From JACPHD01 sp964526325 (GTDB lineage: Bacteria > Patescibacteriota > Patescibacteriia > Patescibacteriales > GWC2-42-12), in assembly GCA_964526325.1 (NCBI GenBank), contig CAZGKM010000011.1, positions 1-45,336 of the forward strand: a stretch of DNA of 45,336 nucleotides, read 5' to 3'. This document shows positions 16,753-24,823 of the stretch, in pieces (the first letter of the stretch is position 1; the number at the start of each line of letters is the position of its first letter). The position numbers were made by a program, and so were the translations under genes. The notes beneath the pieces were generated by a model that was not told where the DNA came from, ran no database searches, and was given only the letters and a program-made list of their open reading frames with translations.

Positions 16753-18021
16753 ATGACTATCGGCATTGACGCCTCAAGGGCGAACAGAAAATTTAAAGGC
16801 GGTACGGAATGGTATTCGTATTATTTAATAAGAGAATTAGCCAGAATTGATTCTAAAAATCAATATATTTTATATAGCGATAAACCTTTGATTGGCGGCT
16901 TAGCCGATTTAACGGATGAAAATTATACGACGGCACCGGGGAAAATAGATAATAAAGGCTTTCAAGAAATTAAAAGCCCGTTTGGTAATTTTCGCGTTAA
17001 AATTTTAAAATGGCCTTTTACTTATTTATGGACGCAAATCAGGCTTTCATACGAAATGCTTGTTAACCGTATAAATATCCTTTTTGTTCCGGCTCATACT
17101 TTGCCGATTATTCATCCGAAAAAATCAGTAGTTACTATTCATGATATCGGTTTTGAGCGCAAGGCCAAACTTTATAGTTCTGATAAAATCGGCCCGGCCA
17201 GCGATTTAATTTTCGTGATATTTAATTTTTTGGTTAAGTTGGTTACTTGGGGTAAATTTCATTCTAATGTCCTGGATTATCATAGTTGGTCAACAAAATA
17301 CGCGCTTAAACATGCCAAAGCAATTATTACAGTTTCCGAATTTACAAAAAATGAAATGGTGGAATTTTATAAAACCGATAAAGAAAAAATTAAAGTAGTC
17401 TATAACGGTTTTAACAGCCGTATTTATCGCCCGATTAACGATAAGGAGAAAATCGACCAAGTTTTAAACAGGCATGATATTAAAGCGCCGTATATTTTTT
17501 ATGCCGGACGTTTGGAAAAAAAGAAAAATACTGCCATGCTAATTGAAGCTTTTGCTATTATGAGGCAAAAATATGCCGATATAAAACATAAGTTGGTTTT
17601 AGTGGGCAAAGTAGACCCGGATTATGATGAAATTAAATATGTAATAAACGAATATGATCTTGAAGATAACGTAATTATGACCGGGTGGGTGCCTGAAGCC
17701 GATATGCCTTATATTTATAACGAGGCTTCTTTATTTGTTTTCCCTTCGCTTTATGAAGGCTTTGGCATACCATTGCTCCAGGCCATGGCTTGCGGCGTAC
17801 CGGTTGCGGCTTCGAATATCGCTTCCATATCCGAAGTTATAAAAAATTCGGCTTTATTTTTTAATCCTGAAGATAAAGATGATATGGCCGAAAAAATGGC
17901 CCAAATTTTACTCAATAAACAATTGGCCGATGAATTAATCTCAAGCGGATTTGCCAGAGTAAAAAATTTTAGTTTAGCTAAATGCGCTCAAGAAACATTG
18001 GCTGTTTTGGAAAATATGTAG
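16753..18021 (+). CDS. GT4-family glycosyltransferase (1)
   Basis: Cytoplasmic, nucleotide-sugar-dependent transferase of the GT-B fold that adds a sugar to a lipid-linked or surface glycan. Seen: N-terminal IGIDASRANRKFKGGTEWYS with the acceptor-side glycine loop, TVSEFTKNEM at about 194-203, IFYAGRLEKKKN near 248-259 opening the donor domain, and the family's EGFGIPLLQAMACGVPV (about 336-352) with the two acidic residues of the Ex7E-like site. 422 residues, complete. The gene start is duplicated in front of the gap; the intact copy begins at 16753. First gene of the surface-glycan locus. Confidence 0.92.
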   Translation: MTIGIDASRANRKFKGGTEWYSYYLIRELARIDSKNQYILYSDKPLIGGLADLTDENYTTAPGKIDNKGFQEIKSPFGNFRVKILKWPFTYLWTQIRLSYEMLVNRINILFVPAHTLPIIHPKKSVVTIHDIGFERKAKLYSSDKIGPASDLIFVIFNFLVKLVTWGKFHSNVLDYHSWSTKYALKHAKAIITVSEFTKNEMVEFYKTDKEKIKVVYNGFNSRIYRPINDKEKIDQVLNRHDIKAPYIFYAGRLEKKKNTAMLIEAFAIMRQKYADIKHKLVLVGKVDPDYDEIKYVINEYDLEDNVIMTGWVPEADMPYIYNEASLFVFPSLYEGFGIPLLQAMACGVPVAASNIASISEVIKNSALFFNPEDKDDMAEKMAQILLNKQLADELISSGFARVKNFSLAKCAQETLAVLENM

Positions 18022-18023
18022 GC

Positions 18024-18053
18024 TTGAAAAATACCGACTACTTATGTTATAAT
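18024..18053 (+). promoter_or_regulatory. promoter of the subtilase gene
   Basis: TTGAAA (18024-18029), 18-nt spacer, TATAAT (18048-18053) with extended TG at 18045-18046. Confidence 0.65.
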
Positions 18054-18084
18054 AAAGATGTTATTTATTTAAATCTTCTAACGA

Positions 18085-20316
18085 ATGAAAAAAAATATAA
18101 CATCTTTTTTTATTTTATCTTTATCTTTAACATTTATATTTGCTGCCGGAAATAATACTTTTGGCATTAAACAAAATAATTTTATTGCCGATGAAATATT
18201 GGTAAAATTTAAAAACTTCGAAAAACCTGTTGTTATTAAAATTGCCCAAACGGAAAATTATAATGAATACATGAATTATTATAATAATTTAACAGATGTA
18301 GATTACGCCGAACCGAACTACACTTTTCAAGCGTCTATAATACCTTCCGATACATTTTTAAATAACCAATGGTATCTGCAAAAAATAAAAGCCATTGAGG
18401 CCTGGGATAAAAAAAGAGAAAGCCCCGAGGTTATTATCGCCATATTGGATTCAGGCGTACAAATCAACCATCCTGATTTAAAAAGCAATATTTGGCTTAA
18501 TAAAAAAGAAATCGCAAACAATAATATTGATGACGATAGAAATGGTTTTATAGATGATCTTAACGGCTGGGATTTTGTTAATAATGTAGCTGATCCGGCG
18601 CCAAAATTTAAACCTGATTTCACGGAAGATGGTATTTTACACGGCACTATTATCGCCGGCATTGCCGCGGCTTCCGGCAATAACGCTGCCGGTGTAGCCG
18701 GCATAACTTGGAAAGCCAGGATTATGCCGCTTAAAATTTTGGATGATAAAGGCGAGGGTAGCGCTTCAAAAGTTATTAAGGCGATTGATTATGCCATTGC
18801 TAACGGCGCAAACATTATAAATTTAAGTTTTGTCGGATTTGGCTATAGTAATGGCCTGGATGAAGCGATAAAACGCGCATATAACGCCGGATTGATTATA
18901 GTGGCTGCGGGAGGCAATGAAGTCGGCCAGGGGGACGGCTATTACTTAGATGAAACCCCGATGTATCCTGCTTGCCTTGATGGCGCTAACGGCGAAAATA
19001 GAGTAATCGGCGTTGCCGCGACCGATACAATCGATCAAAAAACCATATTTTCCAGTTTTGGCAATAAATGCATTGATATTGCCGCGCCCGGAGTAAGTGT
19101 TTTCAGCACCGTGGTTTATTCGCCCGATAATCAAATAAACGATCAGCCATTTAACAAATATTATGACGGATATTGGTCAGGCACTTCGGTGGCCGTGCCT
19201 ATGGTAAGCGGCGCTCTGGCTTTAATAGAAAGCGCTAATCCGGCTTTAAATCGAGACGAAATTATAAAAACCCTTTTAGATAACACGGATAATATCAGCC
19301 GGTTAAATCCAAATTATTTAGGCCAGCTTGGCAAAGGCAGGCTTAATGTTGCGGCTTCAGTTAATTCCGCCCAAAAAATACTGAATAATAAAATAGAAAA
19401 ATTATTGATTGGTCCGAAAAACGGCATGGCTAGTCTTGTAAAAATTACCGATCAAGACGGAAAAAAAGAAAATGAGTTTTACGCCTACGCCAATAATTTT
19501 ACGGGCGGTGTAAGCTTTGCTTCCGGAGATATAAATCATGACGGCCAGCAGGAAATTATCACTGCGGCCGGATTTGGCGGCGGGCCTCATATCAGAATTT
19601 TTAGTTCAAAAGGTGAGCTTGTCGGACAATTTTTTGCCTTTAACAGCAGTTTTCGCGGCGGTGTTAATATAGCAATAGCAGACGTTAATAACGATGGCAG
19701 TGATGAAATTATTGCCGTGCAAGCATCAAGCGGTGATTCGGAAATAAAAATTTTTAACGGCCGTGGAGAATTTTTAGGTTCGTTTTACGCATATGACAAT
19801 AAATTCAGAGGCGGCCTTAATATCGCTACCGGCGACATAGACGGCGATGGCGAGAAAGAAATCGTAACGGGTTTAGCGGCCGGGAAAATTCCGGAAGTCA
19901 GGATTTTTAAAGCTATTGGCGTTCTGCAGGGGCAATTTTTAGCTTATCCTAAAACTTTTCTCGGCGGCGTTAAAGTTACTGTCGCTAATACCAAAAGAAG
20001 TTTAAGTGGCAATCAGGCTGATATTGTCACCGCGCCGGAAAAAGGCGGCGGGCCTCATATTAAATTTTTTGACAACAAAGGAAATTTATTAACGCATTTT
20101 TTCGCTTTTAACAGTAATTTCCGCGGCGGCGTAGATTTAACCAACGTAGACGTAGATAATGACGGCCTTGATGAAATAGCCGCTGCTGCCGGTCCCGGGG
20201 GAGCGCCTCATATCCGCGTTTTTAAAGCAGACGGAAAAATTATCGGTTCATTTTACGGTTATGAAGAAAGTTTCAGCGGCGGAGTAAAGGTTGGCAGTAT
20301 AAAAATTAATAAATAA
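18085..20316 (+). CDS. secreted subtilisin-like serine protease (S8) with FG-GAP-like repeats
   Basis: Exported protease. Seen: signal peptide (about 1-21), a short inhibitor-like pro-region (to about 85, including VDYAEPNY), then the S8 domain with catalytic Asp122 (AILDSGV), His186 (LHGTIIAG), oxyanion Asn278 (AAGGNE) and Ser368 (SGTSVAVPM). All catalytic residues are present. From about 440 on, five repeats of about 55-60 residues carry calcium-site-like DxNxDGxxEI cores (DINHDGQQEI, DVNNDGSDEI, DIDGDGEKEI, DVDNDGLDEI) and GGGPHIRIF, as in FG-GAP/VCBS beta-propellers; one repeat has lost the Asp cluster (NTKRSLSGNQADIV). The propeller probably binds calcium and anchors or guides the protease on the surface. 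Confidence 0.92.
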   Translation: MKKNITSFFILSLSLTFIFAAGNNTFGIKQNNFIADEILVKFKNFEKPVVIKIAQTENYNEYMNYYNNLTDVDYAEPNYTFQASIIPSDTFLNNQWYLQKIKAIEAWDKKRESPEVIIAILDSGVQINHPDLKSNIWLNKKEIANNNIDDDRNGFIDDLNGWDFVNNVADPAPKFKPDFTEDGILHGTIIAGIAAASGNNAAGVAGITWKARIMPLKILDDKGEGSASKVIKAIDYAIANGANIINLSFVGFGYSNGLDEAIKRAYNAGLIIVAAGGNEVGQGDGYYLDETPMYPACLDGANGENRVIGVAATDTIDQKTIFSSFGNKCIDIAAPGVSVFSTVVYSPDNQINDQPFNKYYDGYWSGTSVAVPMVSGALALIESANPALNRDEIIKTLLDNTDNISRLNPNYLGQLGKGRLNVAASVNSAQKILNNKIEKLLIGPKNGMASLVKITDQDGKKENEFYAYANNFTGGVSFASGDINHDGQQEIITAAGFGGGPHIRIFSSKGELVGQFFAFNSSFRGGVNIAIADVNNDGSDEIIAVQASSGDSEIKIFNGRGEFLGSFYAYDNKFRGGLNIATGDIDGDGEKEIVTGLAAGKIPEVRIFKAIGVLQGQFLAYPKTFLGGVKVTVANTKRSLSGNQADIVTAPEKGGGPHIKFFDNKGNLLTHFFAFNSNFRGGVDLTNVDVDNDGLDEIAAAAGPGGAPHIRVFKADGKIIGSFYGYEESFSGGVKVGSIKINK

Positions 20317-20326
20317 TTTAAACTTT

Positions 20327-20332
20327 TATAAT
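20327..20332 (+). promoter_or_regulatory. possible -10 before the epimerase gene
   Basis: TATAAT 36 nt upstream of the ATG, followed by a small GC-rich hairpin (CCGC-ATTTC-GCGG, near 20334-20346). No clear -35. Confidence 0.35.
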
Positions 20333-20368
20333 CCCGCATTTCGCGGAAGAATATATAAAGCAAATCAT

Positions 20369-21382
20369 ATGAATAAAAAAGCGATTTTCGATAAAAAAAA
20401 CGTTTTAGTCGCCGGCGGCGCAGGTTTTATCGGTTCACATTTATGCGATAGATTGCTGGAAAATAATAAAGTAATTTGCCTTGATAATTTTTCAACCGGC
20501 GACGAAAGGAATATTGATCATTTACTTTCCGACCCTAATTTTGAGTTTATCAAGCATGATATTTCCGAGCCGATTGATTTGGAAAAATTATCCGAATTGC
20601 AAAAATTCAAAATTGAATTTCAAGGCGTCCAGGAAATTTATAATTTAGCTTGCCCGACTTCGCCTAAAGATTTTGATAAAAATAAAATTCAGACAATTTT
20701 AGCCTCATCTTACGGTTTAAAGAATATGCTGGATTTAGCGGTTCGCTATAAGGCGAAAATTATGCATTTTTCTTCTTCGGTAGTTTACGGCCCCAGGCAA
20801 GACAGCCATATTAGGATCAGGGAAAGCGAAATCGGCAAAGTTGATTTTCTTTCTCAAAGAAGTTCATACGACGAAGGCAAAAGATTCGCCGAAACCATGG
20901 TTGAAAATTATCACCAAGTTTATAATATTGATTCAAAAGTCATACGCTTGTTCCGTGTTTACGGGCCAAGGCTGAAATTAAATGAAGGTCATTTAATACC
21001 GGATTTTATAAATTGCGCTTTGGAAAATTCCGATTTGATTATCCCCGGCGATAAAAATTTTTCAAGCTCGCTTTGCTATGTCAGCGATTGCGTTGACGCT
21101 TGCATAAAATTAATGGGAAGCGGTGTTTTAGGCCCGATTAATATCGGCTCTGACGTAGATATGAATTTAGAGAAAATTTGCGAAATGATTATTAAAATTT
21201 TGGATTCAAAATCAAAAATTAAATTTACCGATAAAGATTTGTTTATCAGCGAATTATGCCTGCCGGACATATCAAGAGCGCGAGAAGAATTGGGCTGGAT
21301 GCCGATTATCACTTTAGAAAATGGCTTAAAGAAAACTATCGACGATTTACGGGCAAGCAAAGGTTTAAAAACAATTTTATAA
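20369..21382 (+). CDS. NAD-dependent sugar epimerase/dehydratase, UDP-glucuronate decarboxylase-like
   Basis: Extended short-chain dehydrogenase making a nucleotide sugar for the neighbouring glycosyltransferases. Seen: Rossmann motif GGAGFIGSH (16-24), Asp39 after the second strand (CLDNFSTGD), catalytic Ser135-Ser137, and Tyr167xxxLys171 (YDEGK). YNLACPTSPKDF (91-102) closely resembles the LACPASP motif of UDP-xylose synthase/UDP-glucuronate decarboxylases, so UDP-xylose or a related sugar is the likely product; substrate class is inferred. The segment 70-90 (LEKLSELQKFKIEFQGVQE) is longer than in typical members. A GT2 gene begins 12 nt after the stop: same operon. Confidence 0.88.
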   Translation: MNKKAIFDKKNVLVAGGAGFIGSHLCDRLLENNKVICLDNFSTGDERNIDHLLSDPNFEFIKHDISEPIDLEKLSELQKFKIEFQGVQEIYNLACPTSPKDFDKNKIQTILASSYGLKNMLDLAVRYKAKIMHFSSSVVYGPRQDSHIRIRESEIGKVDFLSQRSSYDEGKRFAETMVENYHQVYNIDSKVIRLFRVYGPRLKLNEGHLIPDFINCALENSDLIIPGDKNFSSSLCYVSDCVDACIKLMGSGVLGPINIGSDVDMNLEKICEMIIKILDSKSKIKFTDKDLFISELCLPDISRAREELGWMPIITLENGLKKTIDDLRASKGLKTIL

Positions 21383-21394
21383 ATTGATTTAAAT

Positions 21395-22063
21395 ATGAAA
21401 ATATTTTGCGTTATTCCGGCGTTTAACGAAGAAAAAAATATAACGACGGTAATCAGCCAGGTAAAACCCTCGGTTGATGTTATAGTAGTAGTCGACGATG
21501 ATTCAAGCGATCGAACAGCTGAATTTACCGCACGAGCCGGAGCGATTTTACTTAAGCACATAATTAATCGCGGCCAAGGCGCAGCTCTAAGAACAGGTAC
21601 GGAGTATAGTTTAAATAACGGAGCCGATATAATCATTCATTTTGACGCTGACGGCCAGTTTTTAAGCCAAGATATAAAAAAAATTGCCGCGCCGATTAAA
21701 GATGGAATTGCTCAAGTTGTTTTCGGCTCGCGTTTTCTTAATGCCGAGCATAGCATAGGCATGCCTTTGCTAAAAAAATATTTTATTATGCCTTTAGCCA
21801 AAACTGTCAATAAAATATTTTTTAATATAAATTTAACCGACCCTCAAAGCGGTTTTAGAGCTATGTCGGCCGAAGCGGCGCGCAAAATTAGCTGGAAGCA
21901 AGATAGAATGGCGCATTGTTCGGAAATAATGTTTGAAGTTAAAAAAAACGATTTTAAAGTTAAAGAAATACCCATTAAAGTTATTTATAAAAATTTTGGG
22001 CAAAGTTTTTCCGGCGGCTTAAAAATATTAAAAGATTTTTTTATCGCTATGCTGGTTAATTAA
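21395..22063 (+). CDS. GT2-family glycosyltransferase, DPM1/polyprenyl-phosphate type
   Basis: Probably transfers a sugar from a nucleotide donor to polyprenyl phosphate on the inner face of the membrane. Seen: N-terminal VIPAFNEEKNI (about 6-16), VDDDSSDRT (about 33-41), the DAD donor/metal motif in HFDADGQF (about 77-84), and DPQSGFRAMS (about 148-157), typical of dolichol-phosphate-mannose-synthase-like enzymes. 222 residues without C-terminal membrane helices. The DUF2304 gene follows 11 nt later, a pair seen in many bacteria and archaea. Confidence 0.9.
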   Translation: MKIFCVIPAFNEEKNITTVISQVKPSVDVIVVVDDDSSDRTAEFTARAGAILLKHIINRGQGAALRTGTEYSLNNGADIIIHFDADGQFLSQDIKKIAAPIKDGIAQVVFGSRFLNAEHSIGMPLLKKYFIMPLAKTVNKIFFNINLTDPQSGFRAMSAEAARKISWKQDRMAHCSEIMFEVKKNDFKVKEIPIKVIYKNFGQSFSGGLKILKDFFIAMLVN

Positions 22064-22074
22064 ATATAAATTAT

Positions 22075-22416
22075 ATGCTGCAGCAAACTATCGCTTTAAT
22101 AATTATCGCTTCAATTCTCGCCAGGCTTTATTGGCAAAAACAAAAAAATTATATCGGCATAAATGAATTTTTGTTTTGGCTTATTTTTTGGATTATATCC
22201 GCGGTTTTAATAATTTCTTTAAAATTTCTCGATAAACTGGTTGCCGGGCTTGGTTTTAGCGGTTCCGGCATTGAAGTTTTATTATATTTAAGCGTGGCTG
22301 TTTTATTTTATTTTGTTTTCCGCTTAAGGTTAAAATTGGAAAAAATCCAAAAAGATATTACTAAGATTGTTCAAAATATAGCTTTAAAAAGTAATGGCGC
22401 CAGCGATAAAAAATAA
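22075..22416 (+). CDS. DUF2304 small membrane protein
   Basis: 113 residues with three hydrophobic helices (about 3-18, 32-52, 65-87) and a charged C-terminal tail with coiled-coil character (LKLEKIQKDITKIVQNI). Layout, length and position right after a polyprenyl-phosphate GT2 gene match DUF2304, thought from gene context to help the GT2 or flip its lipid-linked product. No catalytic motif is expected or seen. Confidence 0.8.
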   Translation: MLQQTIALIIIASILARLYWQKQKNYIGINEFLFWLIFWIISAVLIISLKFLDKLVAGLGFSGSGIEVLLYLSVAVLFYFVFRLRLKLEKIQKDITKIVQNIALKSNGASDKK

Positions 22417-22439
22417 TCCGGTTAATTAGTTTTCAATCT

Positions 22440-23606
22440 ATGAAAATTGCTCAAATAGCTTGCACCTTCCCGCCATACCGCGGCGGAATAGGCAACAGTG
22501 TCTATAATATTTCAGACAACCTGGCTAATTTAGGCTACAAAGTAACTGTTTTTACTCCGAATTACAATTATAAAAATGAAGATGAATTTAATCTTCATGA
22601 GGGTAAATTTACAGTAAAGCGTTTAAAACCTCTGTTTAAATACGGTAATGCCGCTTTTTTACCTCAGCTTTTTTGGAAATTAAAAAATTTTGATATTATT
22701 CATCTGCATTATCCGTTTTACGGAGCGATTGTGCCGGTTATTCTCATAAAATTACTGTCGGGCCGCAAAATGAAATTAATAATGCATTATCATATGGATT
22801 CAAGCGCCAAAGGACTCAAAGGCGCTGTTTTTTGTTTTTATAATATTTTTGTTTTACCCCTCTTGGTCAGGACGGCGAAGATCATCACTTGCGCTTCGCT
22901 TGATTATGTAAAACATTCGGATTTAAAAGAATATTATATTGCCAGGCCGGAAAAATTTAGGCGAATATTATTCGGAGTTAATCTTGAGCAATTTGTCACT
23001 TACCATGACAATATAAATAAACAGCGCCGAAATAAAATTATTTTATTTGTCGGCGGCTTAGACGATGCTCATTACTTTAAAGGCTTGGAAAACTTGCTAA
23101 AAGCTACGGCCGTTATTATTAAAAATAAAGAATTAAATCCTCTTATTTTAAATGTTGTCGGGCGAGGTAATTTATTGCCGTATTATAAAAATTGCGCCGG
23201 CAATTTAGGCATAGAAGAAATAGTTAAATTTTACGATAATGTCGATAACAGTAAATTGGTAAATTTCTATAATTATTGCGATTGCCTGGTTCTGCCCTCT
23301 ATTAATAAGGGTGAAGCGTTCGGACTGGTTTTATTGGAGGCGATGGCTTGCTCTACGCCGGTAATTACATCGAATTTGCCCGGCGTCAGAAGCGTGTTTA
23401 AAAATGGCAAACAGGGCTTATTGGTTAAGCCGAATGACGTTGATGATTTGGTTGAAAAAATTAAAATTATTTTATGCGATAAAAGATTGGCCGAAACTAT
23501 GGGCAGAGCCGGCAGGGAGCTGGTAGAAGATAAATATACCTGGGCTAAAGTCGCTAAAAGATTGGATTCTATTTATCATTTTGTAAAATATACGCCACCG
23601 CTTTAA
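22440..23606 (+). CDS. GT4-family glycosyltransferase (2)
   Basis: GT-B fold retaining glycosyltransferase. Seen: N-terminal CTFPPYRGGIGNSVYNIS with the GGIG acceptor loop (about 15-18), HLHYPFYG (about 83-90), donor-domain start ILFVGGLDDAHYFKGLENLL (about 201-220), and SINKGEAFGLVLLEAMACS (about 286-304) with the conserved Glu pair. 388 residues, complete. Part of the co-directional chain from 20369, with 5 nt to the next gene. Confidence 0.92.
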   Translation: MKIAQIACTFPPYRGGIGNSVYNISDNLANLGYKVTVFTPNYNYKNEDEFNLHEGKFTVKRLKPLFKYGNAAFLPQLFWKLKNFDIIHLHYPFYGAIVPVILIKLLSGRKMKLIMHYHMDSSAKGLKGAVFCFYNIFVLPLLVRTAKIITCASLDYVKHSDLKEYYIARPEKFRRILFGVNLEQFVTYHDNINKQRRNKIILFVGGLDDAHYFKGLENLLKATAVIIKNKELNPLILNVVGRGNLLPYYKNCAGNLGIEEIVKFYDNVDNSKLVNFYNYCDCLVLPSINKGEAFGLVLLEAMACSTPVITSNLPGVRSVFKNGKQGLLVKPNDVDDLVEKIKIILCDKRLAETMGRAGRELVEDKYTWAKVAKRLDSIYHFVKYTPPL

Positions 23607-23611
23607 AAATT

Positions 23612-24820
23612 ATGAAAATTTGCATAATAAATAATTTATATAAACCGTTTAACCGCGGTGGTGCGGAAAAAGTTACTGAAATTATAATTCAGGGCTTAGT
23701 TAAAGCCGGGCATAAAATATTTATTATTACCACGAAACCATTTAATCAATCGCCGGTTAAAAATTATGAATTGCCCCCCTCCGCCAAGGCTTCGGAGGAC
23801 AAGCGGATTTATCACTTAAATAGTTTGTATTTTAGCTTAAATAGCCTATCGAAATTTTTTCGTTTTATTTGGCAAATTTGGAACTTGTTTAATTTTATCG
23901 GCTATTTTAAAATTAAAAAAATTTTAAGTAAAGAAAAATGCGATGCGGTAATTACCAATAATTTAATGGGAGTGGGATTTTTAACGCCATTGGCAATTAA
24001 AAATTTAAAAATTAAGCATTTGCATATTGCGCACGACATTCAATTAATCCATCCTTCGGGCTTAATGTATTACGGCGAAGAGGGTATAATCGATACCTTA
24101 TCCGCTAAAATTTATTCGAGCGCTTGCCGCCGGCTATTTAACTCGCCGCAGTCGGTAATTTTCCCTTCGCGCTGGCTAAGAGATTTATATATAAAAAAAC
24201 ATTTTTTTAAGCATTCAAAAATAAATGTTTTGCCAAATCCCGTAGAGTCCGCGCCAGGGCAGGCAAGTGAGCGCTCCAATCATCAATCGGGATTTAACAG
24301 GGTAAATTTTTTATTTTTAGGCCAAATCGAAAAACACAAAGGCGTATTTTTATTAATTGAAGCTTTTAATAAAATTAAAAATAATTATCCGGAAGTTGAA
24401 CTTATCCTGGCCGGAGACGGTTCAAAAATCAAGCAAGCGCGCGCCAAAGCCGCAGAAAATAAGAATATAAAATTTTTGGGCTGGCCGGGAGACACAGAAG
24501 CCGATAAATTATTATTTTATGCGAGTTGTTTAATTTATCCCTCGTTAGTTTACGAAAACTGCCCTAACGCGATTCAAAGAGCGCTAGCGGCCAATTTGCC
24601 GGTTTTAGCTAGTAATATTGGCGGCATACCGGAATTATTAAATCAAAGCGCCGGTGTTTTATTTAAACCGGCTGATGTAAATGATTTGGCCGAAAAAATG
24701 ACTTTAATGATTGAAAATAAAAAAAGTTTTGACGATTTTACCGAGCCCCGTAAAAATAAATTTTTGACTTTTAGCGTTGAAAATTATGTAGCTGGGTTGG
24801 AGAAAGCAATAAAGCAATAA
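23612..24820 (+). CDS. GT4-family glycosyltransferase (3) with two inserted peptides
   Basis: GT-B glycosyltransferase. Seen: NNLYKPFNRGGAEKVTE at the N-terminus (about 7-23), HIAHDIQLIHPSG around 144-156, donor-domain start FLFLGQIEKHKGVFLLIEAF (about 233-252), and YENCPNAIQRALAANLPV near 310-327, a variant of the usual EGFG...EAMA motif with Glu-Asn-Cys-Pro, as in other members. Odd: residues 55-65 (PPSAKASEDKR) and about 212-226 (ESAPGQASERSNHQSG) are Ala/Ser/Pro-rich, GC-rich in DNA and palindromic, and look like inserted repeat elements translated in frame; the flanking protein reads normally across them. Confidence 0.9.
   Translation: MKICIINNLYKPFNRGGAEKVTEIIIQGLVKAGHKIFIITTKPFNQSPVKNYELPPSAKASEDKRIYHLNSLYFSLNSLSKFFRFIWQIWNLFNFIGYFKIKKILSKEKCDAVITNNLMGVGFLTPLAIKNLKIKHLHIAHDIQLIHPSGLMYYGEEGIIDTLSAKIYSSACRRLFNSPQSVIFPSRWLRDLYIKKHFFKHSKINVLPNPVESAPGQASERSNHQSGFNRVNFLFLGQIEKHKGVFLLIEAFNKIKNNYPEVELILAGDGSKIKQARAKAAENKNIKFLGWPGDTEADKLLFYASCLIYPSLVYENCPNAIQRALAANLPVLASNIGGIPELLNQSAGVLFKPADVNDLAEKMTLMIENKKSFDDFTEPRKNKFLTFSVENYVAGLEKAIKQ
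23778..23798 (+). repeat. GC-rich palindrome inside a glycosyltransferase gene
   Basis: CCTCCG (23778-23783) and CGGAGG (23793-23798) around CCAAGGCTT. Encodes part of PPSAKASEDKR. The base composition differs sharply from the surrounding AT-rich gene. Confidence 0.7.
24245..24276 (+). repeat. second GC-rich inverted repeat inside the same gene
   Basis: GAG-TCC-GCGC (24245-24254) and GCGCTC (24271-24276) with a GC-rich loop; translated as ESAPGQASERS. Shorter and less perfect than the first. Confidence 0.45.
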
Positions 24821-24823
24821 ATT

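Noticed and set aside
23774..23806. CRISPR repeat or IS end
   Set aside because: Single palindrome with no spacer array, transposase or direct repeats nearby; better explained as a small palindromic repeat.
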